48,094 nucleotides of DNA from a candidate division WWE3 bacterium GW2011_GWC2_41_23 (GCA_000996895.1 LCBB01000012.1:1-48094); one strand, 5' to 3'. Positions 38,952-47,170 are shown, numbered from the stretch's first letter. The notes: generated by a model from the letters alone, not told the origin. Translations and numbers: made by a program.

Positions 38952-39868
38952 AATGTTTGAACCGGTTTCGATCGTTTGCGTATTATTTTTTTGATAATTA
39001 CGAATACCGCGACCGCTCCTAAAATTATCGGCAAATAAACGGCAAGCCAAATTGCGAATGAACCGATATCCTGCAATGTTCCTAACATAGACCTGACCGC
39101 TTGTTTAAATATAACCTGAGGTCTCCACGACTGTGCGGGGGTGTAGGGTAATCCAAGTTCGTCGGTTGAAACATAGATAGTGAGTTTACTTGTCTTGGTC
39201 GTCCCATCCATATATTGCAGTTGTCCTTTGTACGAATCGATCTGGTCTTGGATTTGGTTTAAAGCTTGTTGGACAGTCAACATTTCGTTTACAGTAGTGG
39301 CTTTTTCCAGTATCGCTAACATTCGAGATCTTTGTGCTTCCAAATCTCCCAGACGTCTTTCGATATCCACGTACTGATCCGTAACATCGTGTCCGTCAAC
39401 GTTTTCGGATACAACTTTCACGGCGATACCCCGGAGATATTTAGACATCTCTTCTACTTTCTCCGAAGGAACTCTCAGTTGAAGAATAGCAGTTTCTCCG
39501 TACTCTGTTCTGTTGATGTTGGTGTTTACCATGTAACCTGCCATCTGAAGTGTTTTTTCCTTTATCATTTCAACCGTTCCGGTTACGTCTTTTACGAGTA
39601 ACGAGAAATTAGAATTGACGACTACTTTTCTGTTTGTGATGTCAGGTTGTGGGGTAGCTTCACGGGTATATTTGTAATTGCCGTCGCTTAACTCCATCAG
39701 TGGAGCAGCACCGTATGAATCTACCGCGTAGCTTTCGTTTACTCCCATCATAGTGTTACCGCCCAACAGAGTTCTCGGGATTGAATTTATTACCCACCAC
39801 CCGGCGCCAATTAAAAGGAGAGTGAGAAGCTTGTTTCTTTTTATCCAATCTATAATTTTATTTATCAT
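38948..39868 (-). CDS. DUF4349 membrane protein
   Basis: A 306-residue protein: N-terminal membrane helix (about 13-30), extracytoplasmic domain with the DUF4349 pattern (RKVVVNSNFSLLVKDV, MVNTNINRTEYGETAILQLRVPSEK, VTDQYVDIERRLGDLEAQRSRML), a coiled coil and a C-terminal membrane helix. The family is uncharacterised, and may be an adhesin or stator-like membrane protein. The next gene starts within its stop codon. Confidence 0.9.
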   Translation of the reverse strand: MINKIIDWIKRNKLLTLLLIGAGWWVINSIPRTLLGGNTMMGVNESYAVDSYGAAPLMELSDGNYKYTREATPQPDITNRKVVVNSNFSLLVKDVTGTVEMIKEKTLQMAGYMVNTNINRTEYGETAILQLRVPSEKVEEMSKYLRGIAVKVVSENVDGHDVTDQYVDIERRLGDLEAQRSRMLAILEKATTVNEMLTVQQALNQIQDQIDSYKGQLQYMDGTTKTSKLTIYVSTDELGLPYTPAQSWRPQVIFKQAVRSMLGTLQDIGSFAIWLAVYLPIILGAVAVFVIIKKIIRKRSKPVQTL

Positions 39869-39920
39869 AGGTTAATATTCTTACCGTGAGGTTTTTGTGT
39901 CAAGGCGCCGAAGCAAGTTT

Positions 39921-40214
39921 TTACAGCCACTTCTTTTTAGGCAAATCTTTCACACGTTCTACGGGAGTGGTTTTATTCTTTTTAATAATCTTTTTCCTGG
40001 GTTTTTTAGTAAGATGCTCGATTTCTTTTAATGTGGCAAATATTCTTGCCGTAATAAGTTGTTCTTGTGAAACCCAGTAGTCATAGGCAAAATTTTCTCT
40101 CAGGTCTTTGTTTTCTTCAGCTGCCAGACCTTTCTCAAAGGTAGCTTCCTCAAGTTTTTTGCGTTGCTCAGAAAGGCGTTCTCTTAAATGGTCGACCTTT
40201 TCCTCTTTGTTCAT
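39921..40214 (-). CDS. Small coiled-coil protein
   Basis: A 97-residue charged helical protein (EKVDHLRERLSEQRKKLEEATF) with a Lys-rich C-terminus (RKKIIKKNKTT). Not recognised. Start 40214 is set by the extended -10 seven bases upstream; a longer form from 40286 is rejected. Its promoter lies 20-30 bp beyond the end of the SPOUT methyltransferase gene frame, so the two may be transcribed separately. Confidence 0.65.
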   Translation of the reverse strand: MNKEEKVDHLRERLSEQRKKLEEATFEKGLAAEENKDLRENFAYDYWVSQEQLITARIFATLKEIEHLTKKPRKKIIKKNKTTPVERVKDLPKKKWL

Positions 40215-40230
40215 AAAGGGAATTTTAGCA
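40215..40230 (-). promoter_or_regulatory. Extended -10 abutting the small coiled-coil gene
   Basis: Minus-strand TGC-TAAAAT (hexamer 40222-40227), seven bases, then ATG 40214. Confidence 0.62.
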
Positions 40231-40245
40231 TGTAAACGTATCTTT

Positions 40246-40971
40246 TTAGAGATGTTTGAAGTTGTGGAGAACAATGCCTGCCGCAATGCTGAGGTTCAGA
40301 GAATCTATATCAGTAGAGAAGTTTATTTTAATATTTTCACCCAGCGCCAGTTCTTTTGCCGAGAACCCTGAAGATTCACTTCCAAATACGAAGGAGCATT
40401 TTTCAGGATCAGAGACTTTTTTCTGCGCTAATTCTTCCAAAGTAACTGTCCCTTTTGGGGTAAACAAATATAGTTGCCTATTGTACTTGCCTGCGTAATC
40501 TTCTAACTTATCGAAATATTCAAAATTTATTGCAAACACACTTCCCATCGATGCCCGGATAACTTTCGGGTCGAATATATCTACGGCAGGGCGAATCAGC
40601 GCAAGGTTCTTATACCCGAACGCGTGCATTGTCCTTATAATTGTGCCTAGATTTCCCATATTCTCAGGATTAGTCAGGACGACGTGGGATTTATTGTCGG
40701 ACAGCGGTGTTACATATTTAGAAAATCTCGCCCCCGCGTAGACGTTTTCTTTTCCGGAAAGTCTCATCAGAACTTTTTGTCCCTCCTCGATTCTTACATT
40801 GTGTTTATTAGCAAGTTTGATTATTTCTTTAACCCCGAGGTTATTTTGTCCTTTGGGGTTGATAAAAACCTCGATAATGCTTTCAGGTTTGTATTTGAAC
40901 AGTTCGATTGTAGGGTAAACACCCAGGCAATAGGAGTTCGATTGATTTTTGTCGTAGTTTCTTAATTTCAC
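40246..40971 (-). CDS. SPOUT/TrmH family RNA 2'-O-methyltransferase
   Basis: A 241-residue SpoU/TrmH protein: N-terminal L30e-like substrate-binding region, then motif 1 NPENMGNLGTIIRTMHAFG, motif 2 CSFVFGSESSGFSAKELAL and motif 3 INFSTDIDSLNLSIAAGIVLHNF, which build the trefoil-knot SAM site. It methylates ribose 2'-OH in rRNA or tRNA; the target is not assignable. GTG 40971 overlaps the preceding stop as GTGA. Confidence 0.92.
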   Translation of the reverse strand: MKLRNYDKNQSNSYCLGVYPTIELFKYKPESIIEVFINPKGQNNLGVKEIIKLANKHNVRIEEGQKVLMRLSGKENVYAGARFSKYVTPLSDNKSHVVLTNPENMGNLGTIIRTMHAFGYKNLALIRPAVDIFDPKVIRASMGSVFAINFEYFDKLEDYAGKYNRQLYLFTPKGTVTLEELAQKKVSDPEKCSFVFGSESSGFSAKELALGENIKINFSTDIDSLNLSIAAGIVLHNFKHL

Positions 40972-42161
40972 TGCCTGAACTTGATCGAACTGAGTATATT
41001 ATCGATTGTTGTCTTAAATTCCGGGCTTCCTTCTTTTACGCCTATCAATATGACTTGGGGCTCTCCTTTAGAACTGGTCGTATTCACAAAGATGTAATAA
41101 GCATCTTTCCAGCTATAACCTGTTATTTTCACGGCAGACTCTCCATTATATGTATATCTTTCTTCAATTCCTTTCGGGGGATATCCTTTAGCGGCAAAGA
41201 AGTCATCTGACATTTTGTTAATTTCGGTTTGTAGCGCACTCTCAAAAGTCGCCTCTTTAGTTATTTGTTTGACTGCAATAATTACCCCGGCCTCTTTTTG
41301 ATTTTCCTCACACATAGAAAGTATTACCCGGTAGGTAGTTTCTGTAGGCATGGGTATCGAGCAGTTATTTACAAGATGAGATGGATACTCGAACGCGACC
41401 CCACTTTGGGCGTCTAATACTGATTTAAGAAACTCAGTAATCTCAAATCTTTGTGGAAGTAAAGTTATTGTATTGATTATTCCAATAGTAGTCGTTTCGT
41501 ATTGTTGCCTGAAACCTATGTCTCCCTTGAAGAATCTTGAGACCTCGAAAAATTTACCACCGAAACTAATGTAGTAGTTTCTGTAGTAGCCGTTGCAGTA
41601 GTCAATTTGATAATAAAGAGAATCATACTGACCCATCTTACCGGCGCCAATACCTGAGTAAATTGCTGATTCGGGGCATACGGTTCTCATCGCTTCCAAT
41701 CTGGTCGCGGCGAATTGATTTAGATCTCTAATCTTTGTGGAGAAAACGGTAATCGTTACTTTGTATCCTTCAAGAAATTCGAAATTGTTGTCTTTCGAAT
41801 ACAACACCTCAATTTTACCCTCACCCTTTTCTGTGTCGAAAGACTCCGTCAATTTTGTTTCAACAGGATATCTGAAGGAAATTTGTAAAGTTGTGTTGGA
41901 ATACTCTTTTTCTGTTTCCGGATTTTCTTCAGGAGTGATTACGACCGGTATCTCTGCCGGAGGGTTGGAAACGAAACGTACCCGGTCCTGTATCATTTCT
42001 TTGCGGATTTTTAAGGCAAACACCGTTAACGCTATAAGCGCAGAGAGCGCCACTATAGCAATGGCGACCTTCTTAATAAAATTTCTTTTGTGATGAAGAA
42101 TAATTTCTTCTTTTTGTTGGATGCTGAGATTTTCAAATTCCGGGCTGTTTATTTTTTCCAT
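40968..42161 (-). CDS. Membrane-anchored exported hypothetical protein
   Basis: A 397-residue protein with a membrane helix at about 32-50 and two repeats of a PsbP/DUF1795-like alpha-beta domain (ISFRYPVETKLTESFDT..., VAFEYPSHLVNNCSI...). The repeat pattern YP(V/S) followed by a beta-rich segment is visible, but the family assignment is tentative. Four Cys lie outside the membrane. Its -10 (TGA-TATCAT at 42171-42176) lies 9 nt before the start. It is the first gene of a unit with the SPOUT methyltransferase. Confidence 0.7.
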   Translation of the reverse strand: MEKINSPEFENLSIQQKEEIILHHKRNFIKKVAIAIVALSALIALTVFALKIRKEMIQDRVRFVSNPPAEIPVVITPEENPETEKEYSNTTLQISFRYPVETKLTESFDTEKGEGKIEVLYSKDNNFEFLEGYKVTITVFSTKIRDLNQFAATRLEAMRTVCPESAIYSGIGAGKMGQYDSLYYQIDYCNGYYRNYYISFGGKFFEVSRFFKGDIGFRQQYETTTIGIINTITLLPQRFEITEFLKSVLDAQSGVAFEYPSHLVNNCSIPMPTETTYRVILSMCEENQKEAGVIIAVKQITKEATFESALQTEINKMSDDFFAAKGYPPKGIEERYTYNGESAVKITGYSWKDAYYIFVNTTSSKGEPQVILIGVKEGSPEFKTTIDNILSSIKFRQ

Positions 42162-42179
42162 GATATGTAAATGATATCA
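42162..42179 (-). promoter_or_regulatory. Extended -10 before the exported hypothetical gene
   Basis: Minus-strand TG-A-TATCAT (hexamer 42171-42176), nine bases to ATG 42161. Confidence 0.45.
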
Positions 42180-42203
42180 CTTCATGAATTGTCATTGTAA
42201 ATG

Positions 42204-42232
42204 TTGACAAATGTCTCAAATAAATATGTAAT
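42204..42232 (+). promoter_or_regulatory. Strong promoter of the H1-like gene
   Basis: TTGACA (42204-42209), 17-bp spacer, TGTAAT (42227-42232). Transcription would start near 42239, giving a leader of about 100 nt. Confidence 0.68.
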
Positions 42233-42286
42233 TAAAGTGTAATGAATGGAAATAAATTTATTTCTGTCCAATAATTATTTTTCTTT

Positions 42287-42310
42287 AGAACACACTATGA
42301 AGTGTGTTCT
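42287..42310 (+). promoter_or_regulatory. Perfect leader hairpin upstream of the H1-like gene
   Basis: AGAACACACT-ATGA-AGTGTGTTCT, a 10-bp perfect stem with 4-nt loop, followed by GATTTTATTTT. It may be an mRNA-stabilising hairpin or a leaky attenuator; it sits about 14 nt before the Shine-Dalgarno. Confidence 0.65.
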
Positions 42311-42338
42311 GATTTTATTTTGTAGGAGGTGATCTTTG

Positions 42339-42437
42339 ATGCCAGTAAAGAAAAAAGCAAAGAAAGTTGCAAAGAAAGTCGTAAAGAAAGCAAAGAAAAC
42401 CGTTAAGAGAAAAGCGAGAAAAGCAAAGAGGAAGTAA
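42339..42437 (+). CDS. 32-residue Lys-rich histone-H1-like protein
   Basis: ATG 42339 to TAA 42435-42437. The peptide is almost only Lys, Ala, Val and Arg in AKK(V/A) repeats (PVKKKAKKVAKKVVKKAKK...), like the C-terminal tail of histone H1 and HctB or Hc1-type bacterial nucleoid proteins. No acidic residue is present. AGGAGGTGATC upstream is fully complementary to the 16S 3' tail. A near-consensus promoter, a leader hairpin and a strong terminator surround it, so it should be highly expressed. Probable role: DNA or RNA compaction. Confidence 0.78.
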   Translation: MPVKKKAKKVAKKVVKKAKKTVKRKARKAKRK

Positions 42438-42510
42438 TAGTCTTCCGGTAGGAAGTAATTATCCTCTGTGCGGAGGGAGAAACTGCCCTCAATTAACGAA
42501 AATTCTTTTC

Positions 42511-42546
42511 GAAAGTGGCTTCGCAAATCGGAGCCGCTTTCTTTTT
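42511..42546 (+). terminator. Rho-independent terminator of the H1-like gene
   Basis: GAAAGTGGCTTCG-caaat-CGGAGCCGCTTTC (13 bp with two G-U type pairs) followed by TTTTT. Confidence 0.85.
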
Positions 42547-42573
42547 GTAAGCGTAATTTTTAGTTTGAAATTT

Positions 42574-43161
42574 TTAGAGACCCAGCATTCCGGAATTTTT
42601 TTTCATTGAGCTTAGAGTCATCGAAACGAAATCATTTAAACTTACACCCAGTTTCTGCTCACATTGAGAAATTTGTTCGCGGTCTACTTGTTTTGCGAAT
42701 TCTTTTTGCTTAAATTTTTTCAGAACCGAATCGACCGTGACCTGCTCGAGTTTCTTTTCGGGCATAACTAAAGCCACCGCGACAATAAAGCCCGTAAGCT
42801 CGTCGCAACACTCTAAAGTCCATTCCAGACGGGTCTCAGGCTCCCGAAGCTTAGTTGTTTTTGAATTGTGCGAACGGAAAACTTCTAAAAGATCGGGTTC
42901 GACTTCGTAATTTTCGAGCCACTCGAGAAGTTCGATTGTGTGTCTGTCCGGGCTGTCTTTTGTTATTTCCCAGTCGGCGTCATGAAGTATGCCTGCAATT
43001 TCCCACTGCTCTTTGGTAAGTTTTCCGGAAGTGGGGAAAAAATCGTAAAAATCTGCCAACACCTTTCCGACCGCATAACAGTGCCTTCTTAAATTTTCAT
43101 TTTTCATTTTTTCGTGAAGGAGATTTAACGCCTCGGATTTGTTTAATTCTTTTTTATACAT
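42574..43161 (-). CDS. HD-domain hydrolase
   Basis: A 195-residue HD protein: RRHCYAVGKVLADF gives the first His, ILHDADWEIT the HD pair, and later SHNS and ECCDELTGF (Asp) complete the metal site. It resembles HDIG-type metal-dependent phosphohydrolases seen as stand-alone proteins; the substrate is unknown. Its ATG overlaps the lysS stop by one base (TAATG), indicating coupled translation. Confidence 0.87.
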   Translation of the reverse strand: MYKKELNKSEALNLLHEKMKNENLRRHCYAVGKVLADFYDFFPTSGKLTKEQWEIAGILHDADWEITKDSPDRHTIELLEWLENYEVEPDLLEVFRSHNSKTTKLREPETRLEWTLECCDELTGFIVAVALVMPEKKLEQVTVDSVLKKFKQKEFAKQVDREQISQCEQKLGVSLNDFVSMTLSSMKKNSGMLGL

Positions 43162-44663
43162 TATTCAAGCCCGTAGATACCTTTTGTAACCGAATCTATC
43201 TCGTGTCTAAGCTGAGGAAAAGGGACTCCCTCTCTCGCGGAAACATTTTCTAAAAACCAGAACACCCTTTCCGAATGTCCATAACCAAGTGTCGGGGGCA
43301 TTCCGTATTCAAGCATCTCCACAAAATCTATGTCTAAAAATTGAGCTTCGGCGTCTCCGCTGTCTCTCATTGACTGTTGTTCTTTAAATCTTTCATATTG
43401 ATCGACGGGATCGTTCAGCTCGGAAAATCCGTTGCCAAGTTCTCCTCCCGCTACGATTGGGTGAAATCTCATTGCATATTTGGGGTTAGACGGATTGGCT
43501 TTGGCCAAAGGAGACAAGAATTTTGGCTCATTTACAACAAAAGCGGGTCCCTGAATGTCTTTTCGGATGGTTTTCCAAAGACTGTCCACACCGCGCCCGA
43601 AGTTCATATTTTTGTCTATTTTTATGTGTTTTTTTTCAAGGATTTTTTTGGCATCGTCGAAATCGGAGTTAAAAATATCGAGACCAAACTTTTCTTTGAA
43701 AATTTCAGAATAATCAATTATTTCCCACTCTTTTCCAAAATCAACGTTGAATCCTTTAATCTCAAACTTTTGAGTTCCATAAACTTCTTCCGCGACATAG
43801 CGGAAAAGATTTTTAATAAACTTCATGCCGTCATTCCAGTCGGCATATGCCCAGTAGAATTCCATGGCGATGTGTTCGGGCAAATGTTCGTCGGAAATTC
43901 CTTCGTTTCTAAAGCGGGGCCCTATTTCATAAACTTTTTCGTAGCCCCCGCCAATTAAACGTTTTAAATAAAGTTCCTGGGAAATTCTTAAATAAAAATC
44001 CTGGTCCAGAACATCCATGTGTGTAACAAACGGGTTGGCATCAGCACCGCCGGGGGTCGTTTCCAAAACGGGAATGTTCATTTCCATAAATCCCTGCTTT
44101 TTGAAAAAGTCGCGGTGAGCTTCCCAGAATTTCGATCTTCTTATAAATCTTTGGTAAACGTCGGGGTTTATATTTGTATCAATGTAGCGTCTTCGTAGCC
44201 TGGTTTCTTTATCTTTCAAACCATCCCACATATCAGGAAGGGGCCTGAGCGATTTTGTGAGTATTCTTATTGAAGTTACCTCTACGGATACTTCACCTCT
44301 CTGTGTTTTGGTTAGAATGCCTTTACCTTCGGCAAAATCACCCGAGTCGAGAAGATTGAGTTCTTCAAATCCTATTTCGCTTTTTGTGTGATCCGGGTTA
44401 AGAAGAGCATCTTCTTTTATATATAGTTGTATTTTTCCGGTGGCGTCTTTGAGATCGATAAAAGCAAGTTTTCCGTGTTTTCTAATTGAGACGATTCTTC
44501 CGGATGCAACTACTTCATTACCTTCGAGCTTTTCAAAGGATTCGTGGAAAACAATATTTGAGTGTGATTTGTATGAAGTAGGGGGAAACGGATCTACACC
44601 GAGAGTTTTAAGTTTTTCCAACTTTTCTATCCTGACTTGTCTGAGTTCTGATAAGGTTGCCAT
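43161..44663 (-). CDS. lysS: Lysyl-tRNA synthetase, class II
   Basis: A 500-residue class II LysRS: N-terminal OB-fold anticodon-binding domain (VVASGRIVSIRKHGKLAFIDLKD), motif 1 (FFKKQGFMEMNIPVLETTPGGADANPF), motif 2 (FRNEGISDEHLPEHIAMEFYWAYAD, with the class-typical NEG/TEF-type variation) and motif 3 (LGYGHSERVFWFLEN). ATG 44663 is preferred to TTG 44675; a weak TGA-TTGAAT six bases upstream fits the leaderless pattern. It lies just downstream of greA. Confidence 0.94.
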   Translation of the reverse strand: MATLSELRQVRIEKLEKLKTLGVDPFPPTSYKSHSNIVFHESFEKLEGNEVVASGRIVSIRKHGKLAFIDLKDATGKIQLYIKEDALLNPDHTKSEIGFEELNLLDSGDFAEGKGILTKTQRGEVSVEVTSIRILTKSLRPLPDMWDGLKDKETRLRRRYIDTNINPDVYQRFIRRSKFWEAHRDFFKKQGFMEMNIPVLETTPGGADANPFVTHMDVLDQDFYLRISQELYLKRLIGGGYEKVYEIGPRFRNEGISDEHLPEHIAMEFYWAYADWNDGMKFIKNLFRYVAEEVYGTQKFEIKGFNVDFGKEWEIIDYSEIFKEKFGLDIFNSDFDDAKKILEKKHIKIDKNMNFGRGVDSLWKTIRKDIQGPAFVVNEPKFLSPLAKANPSNPKYAMRFHPIVAGGELGNGFSELNDPVDQYERFKEQQSMRDSGDAEAQFLDIDFVEMLEYGMPPTLGYGHSERVFWFLENVSAREGVPFPQLRHEIDSVTKGIYGLE

Positions 44664-44687
44664 TAACTTATTCAATCAGAAACGGCT

Positions 44688-45158
44688 TTAATAATCAATC
44701 TTAAGAATAGTGTAGGTAAGCTTTCCCATGGGAGCTTCTACCTCGATTTTATCTCCGACTCTTTTTCCGACCAACGCGGAACCTAAGGGAGATTCGTGAG
44801 ATATTTTCTTTTCGAGAGGATTTGCTTCGGGGGCTCCTACGATGTGATATTCAATTTCTTCGCTTTCGACTTTTATCTTAACTATGGCGCCCACACCGAT
44901 GACGTCCTTTTTTCCGGTATCGTCGGAAATTTGAGAAGTTTTAATAACTTCCTCAAGTTCGGAAATTCTTCCTTCGATATAGGACTGTTCCTGTTTGGCT
45001 GCGTCGTACTCGGAGTTTTCGGAGATATCACCCATTTCACGGGCTTCTTTTATTCTCTGGGCAACCTCGGTTCTTTTGGCACCACTCAACTCGGCTAATT
45101 CAGTCTTAAGTTTTGTGAGACCTTCTTTTGTAACATAAATAACATCTTTTTTATCCAT
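44688..45158 (-). CDS. greA: Transcript-cleavage factor GreA
   Basis: A 156-residue GreA: N-terminal coiled coil with YVTKEGLTKLKTELAEL and EAREMGDISENSEYDAAKQEQ, whose tip Asp and Glu reach the polymerase active site, then the FKBP-like C-terminal domain (EYHIVGAPEANPLEKKISHESPLGSALVGKRVGD). It rescues backtracked RNA polymerase. Its leader of about 80 nt contains a terminator-like hairpin. AAGGAAA lies upstream of ATG 45158. Confidence 0.95.
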   Translation of the reverse strand: MDKKDVIYVTKEGLTKLKTELAELSGAKRTEVAQRIKEAREMGDISENSEYDAAKQEQSYIEGRISELEEVIKTSQISDDTGKKDVIGVGAIVKIKVESEEIEYHIVGAPEANPLEKKISHESPLGSALVGKRVGDKIEVEAPMGKLTYTILKIDY

Positions 45159-45185
45159 ATGCTTTTATTTCCTTGTCTTTTGAGA

Positions 45186-45224
45186 CTTCAAAAAAATTTC
45201 CCCCAACCTATGACTCGAGGGGGA
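45186..45224 (-). terminator. Terminator-like hairpin in the greA leader
   Basis: On the minus strand TCCCCC-14 nt loop-GGGGGA is followed by AATTTTTTT, between the greA promoter and its start codon. It could attenuate greA. Confidence 0.55.
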
Positions 45225-45244
45225 GAAGCTCTTCGAACGCTATA

Positions 45245-45273
45245 TATTTAACACAAATAAAGAGGGGTGTCAA
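45245..45273 (-). promoter_or_regulatory. Promoter of greA
   Basis: Minus-strand TTGACA (45268-45273) with TAAATA (45245-45250) after a 17-bp spacer (TTAAAT after 16 bp is the alternative). The transcript would start near 45238. Confidence 0.6.
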
Positions 45274-45328
45274 ATGATCAGAACTCTAGGTTACGTTGTT
45301 ATCTCGACAAATTGTAGGCGTTTGGGGG

Positions 45329-45344
45329 TGTTATAATGCATAAT
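45329..45344 (+). promoter_or_regulatory. Extended -10 abutting pepF
   Basis: TG-T-TATAAT (hexamer 45332-45337), seven bases, then ATG 45345. The upstream ATG 45336 lies inside the hexamer. Confidence 0.65.
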
Positions 45345-47138
45345 ATGGTGCCGGATTTTGAAATGAAAAAAGAGTGGAATTTCGGTCTTTTATACCGCAA
45401 TGCCGACAAAAAAGACCTTGAAGCCGAGCTTGTAAATTTGGACTTTTCCGCAAAATGGAAGGGCAGAACCGACTATTTGGAAGATCCCGAGGTCCTAAAA
45501 CAGCTTCTGGACGAGGATGAACGCATTTCCGCTACTATAGGTACTTCCGGGAAGCCAGGATATTATTACTGGCTTAAGTACCAGCTCGAGCAGCAAAACA
45601 GTGAAATAAAGGCGGAATTAAGCAAAATCGACGATATCGGCACGTTTTTGGAAAACGAGCTTGAGTTTATTACCCAGGGAATTTCCAGAATACCGGCCGA
45701 AAAACAGCCGCTGTTCTTAAACTATCCGGGGCTATCCGGATATAAACACCTATTACAAAGGTTGTTCGACTCCGCGAAATATTTGTTGACCGAACCGGAA
45801 GAGAAGATTTTGAACCTTACGGCTAAAACCGCGCAAGGTAATTGGGTGAGTATGATTTCCGACTTTCTATCCAGGGAAGAAAGAAAAATTTTAGATGAAG
45901 CCGATAAGGAAAAGGAAGCTAATCTTTCCGAAATTTTGGAAGCTATAAATAGTACAGATAAAAAAGTTAGAGATGCAGCCGGTGTTGCTCTGAATGATAT
46001 TTTTGCAAAACATGCTCCCGCTGCAGAATACGAACTCAACTCCGTTTTGCACAATAAAAAAGTAACCGACGAATTAAGAGGTTTCTCGCGTCCCGACATG
46101 TCCCGTCATTTGGCAGATGATATAGACACGGAAGTGGTAGATAGTTTGATAGAATCTGTAACTTCGAGATTTGATATCTCCCAAAGATTTTATAAATTAA
46201 AGGCTAAGTTGCTGGGCGTGGAAAAACTCCAATATCATGAGAGGAATGTGGATTACGGAAATTCGGGAGAGAAGTATGATTTTAATAAAACGGCAGGATT
46301 AGTTTCCAAGGTTTTTAACGCACTTGATTCTGAGTTCGGTACAATTTTTGAAAACTTTTTAAGAGAAGGAAAGATCGATGTCTTTCCTAAAAAAGGAAAA
46401 GAGTCGGGAGCCTTCTGCGTTCACATGGAAAAAGACCTACCGGTTTTTGTAATGCTTAACCATACCGACAGATTGAATGATGTAACTACCCTGGCTCACG
46501 AAATGGGGCACGCGATTAACTTTGAGCTGATGAAAAAAGAACAGAATGCTCTAAACTGTGGAACTTACACTTGCACCGCCGAGGTCGCCAGCACATTTAT
46601 GGAAGACTTCGTCTTAGATGAGATTGAAAAAGGAGTTGATGAAGCAAGACGTCTGGAGATTTTGATGGAAAGATTAAACGGAGATATTTCTTCAATCCAG
46701 AGACAGGTGGCCTGCTACAACTTTGAAAAAGATTTGCACACTATATATAGGAGTGAGGGATTTTTACCTTTGAAAAGAATCGGTGAGCTGTTTTTAAAGA
46801 ACATGGGGGCTTATATGGGTGAGGCTGTGGAGATGTCGCCGGGAGCCGAAAATTGGTGGGTTTATTGGAGTCACATCCGCAGTTACTTTTATGTTTACTC
46901 TTACGCTTCGGGAGTAATGATCTCGAAATCCTTAAAAAACATGGTTGGGGACGATTTGGGTTTTGTTCAAAAAGTCAAAAATTTTTTGAGCATGGGTACT
47001 TCAGTGTCACCCCGCGAATCATTTGAAGAGTTAGGAATTGATATTGCCGATAAGGGGTTTTGGATGAAGGGTTTGGAAGAACTGGACTCAATGGTGGCGG
47101 AAGCGGAGGAACTGGCACGGAAGCTGGGGAGGGTTTAG
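45345..47138 (+). CDS. pepF: Oligoendopeptidase F-like M3 metallopeptidase
   Basis: A 597-residue M3 peptidase. The zinc motif is TLAHEMGHAINFELMKKEQ with the downstream Glu ligand in EVASTFMEDFVLDE; the mostly helical body and GTSVSPRESFEELGIDI end are typical of the PepF subfamily. It degrades short peptides in the cytoplasm. Start ATG 45345 (MVPDFEMKKEWNFGLLY) is set by the extended -10. Divergent from greA with a shared 170-bp control region. Confidence 0.93.
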   Translation: MVPDFEMKKEWNFGLLYRNADKKDLEAELVNLDFSAKWKGRTDYLEDPEVLKQLLDEDERISATIGTSGKPGYYYWLKYQLEQQNSEIKAELSKIDDIGTFLENELEFITQGISRIPAEKQPLFLNYPGLSGYKHLLQRLFDSAKYLLTEPEEKILNLTAKTAQGNWVSMISDFLSREERKILDEADKEKEANLSEILEAINSTDKKVRDAAGVALNDIFAKHAPAAEYELNSVLHNKKVTDELRGFSRPDMSRHLADDIDTEVVDSLIESVTSRFDISQRFYKLKAKLLGVEKLQYHERNVDYGNSGEKYDFNKTAGLVSKVFNALDSEFGTIFENFLREGKIDVFPKKGKESGAFCVHMEKDLPVFVMLNHTDRLNDVTTLAHEMGHAINFELMKKEQNALNCGTYTCTAEVASTFMEDFVLDEIEKGVDEARRLEILMERLNGDISSIQRQVACYNFEKDLHTIYRSEGFLPLKRIGELFLKNMGAYMGEAVEMSPGAENWWVYWSHIRSYFYVYSYASGVMISKSLKNMVGDDLGFVQKVKNFLSMGTSVSPRESFEELGIDIADKGFWMKGLEELDSMVAEAEELARKLGRV

Positions 47139-47170
47139 AATGCGTTCTACTATATCAGAAGTATTTTAAA

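Noticed and set aside
42275-42526. 83-residue minus-strand frame rich in Phe
   Set aside because: It is the antisense of the Lys-rich H1-like gene and its terminator; poly-Phe is simply the complement of poly-Lys codons.
43377-43958. 193-residue plus-strand frame within lysS
   Set aside because: Antisense shadow of a clear LysRS coding sequence, with no ribosome site or family motif.
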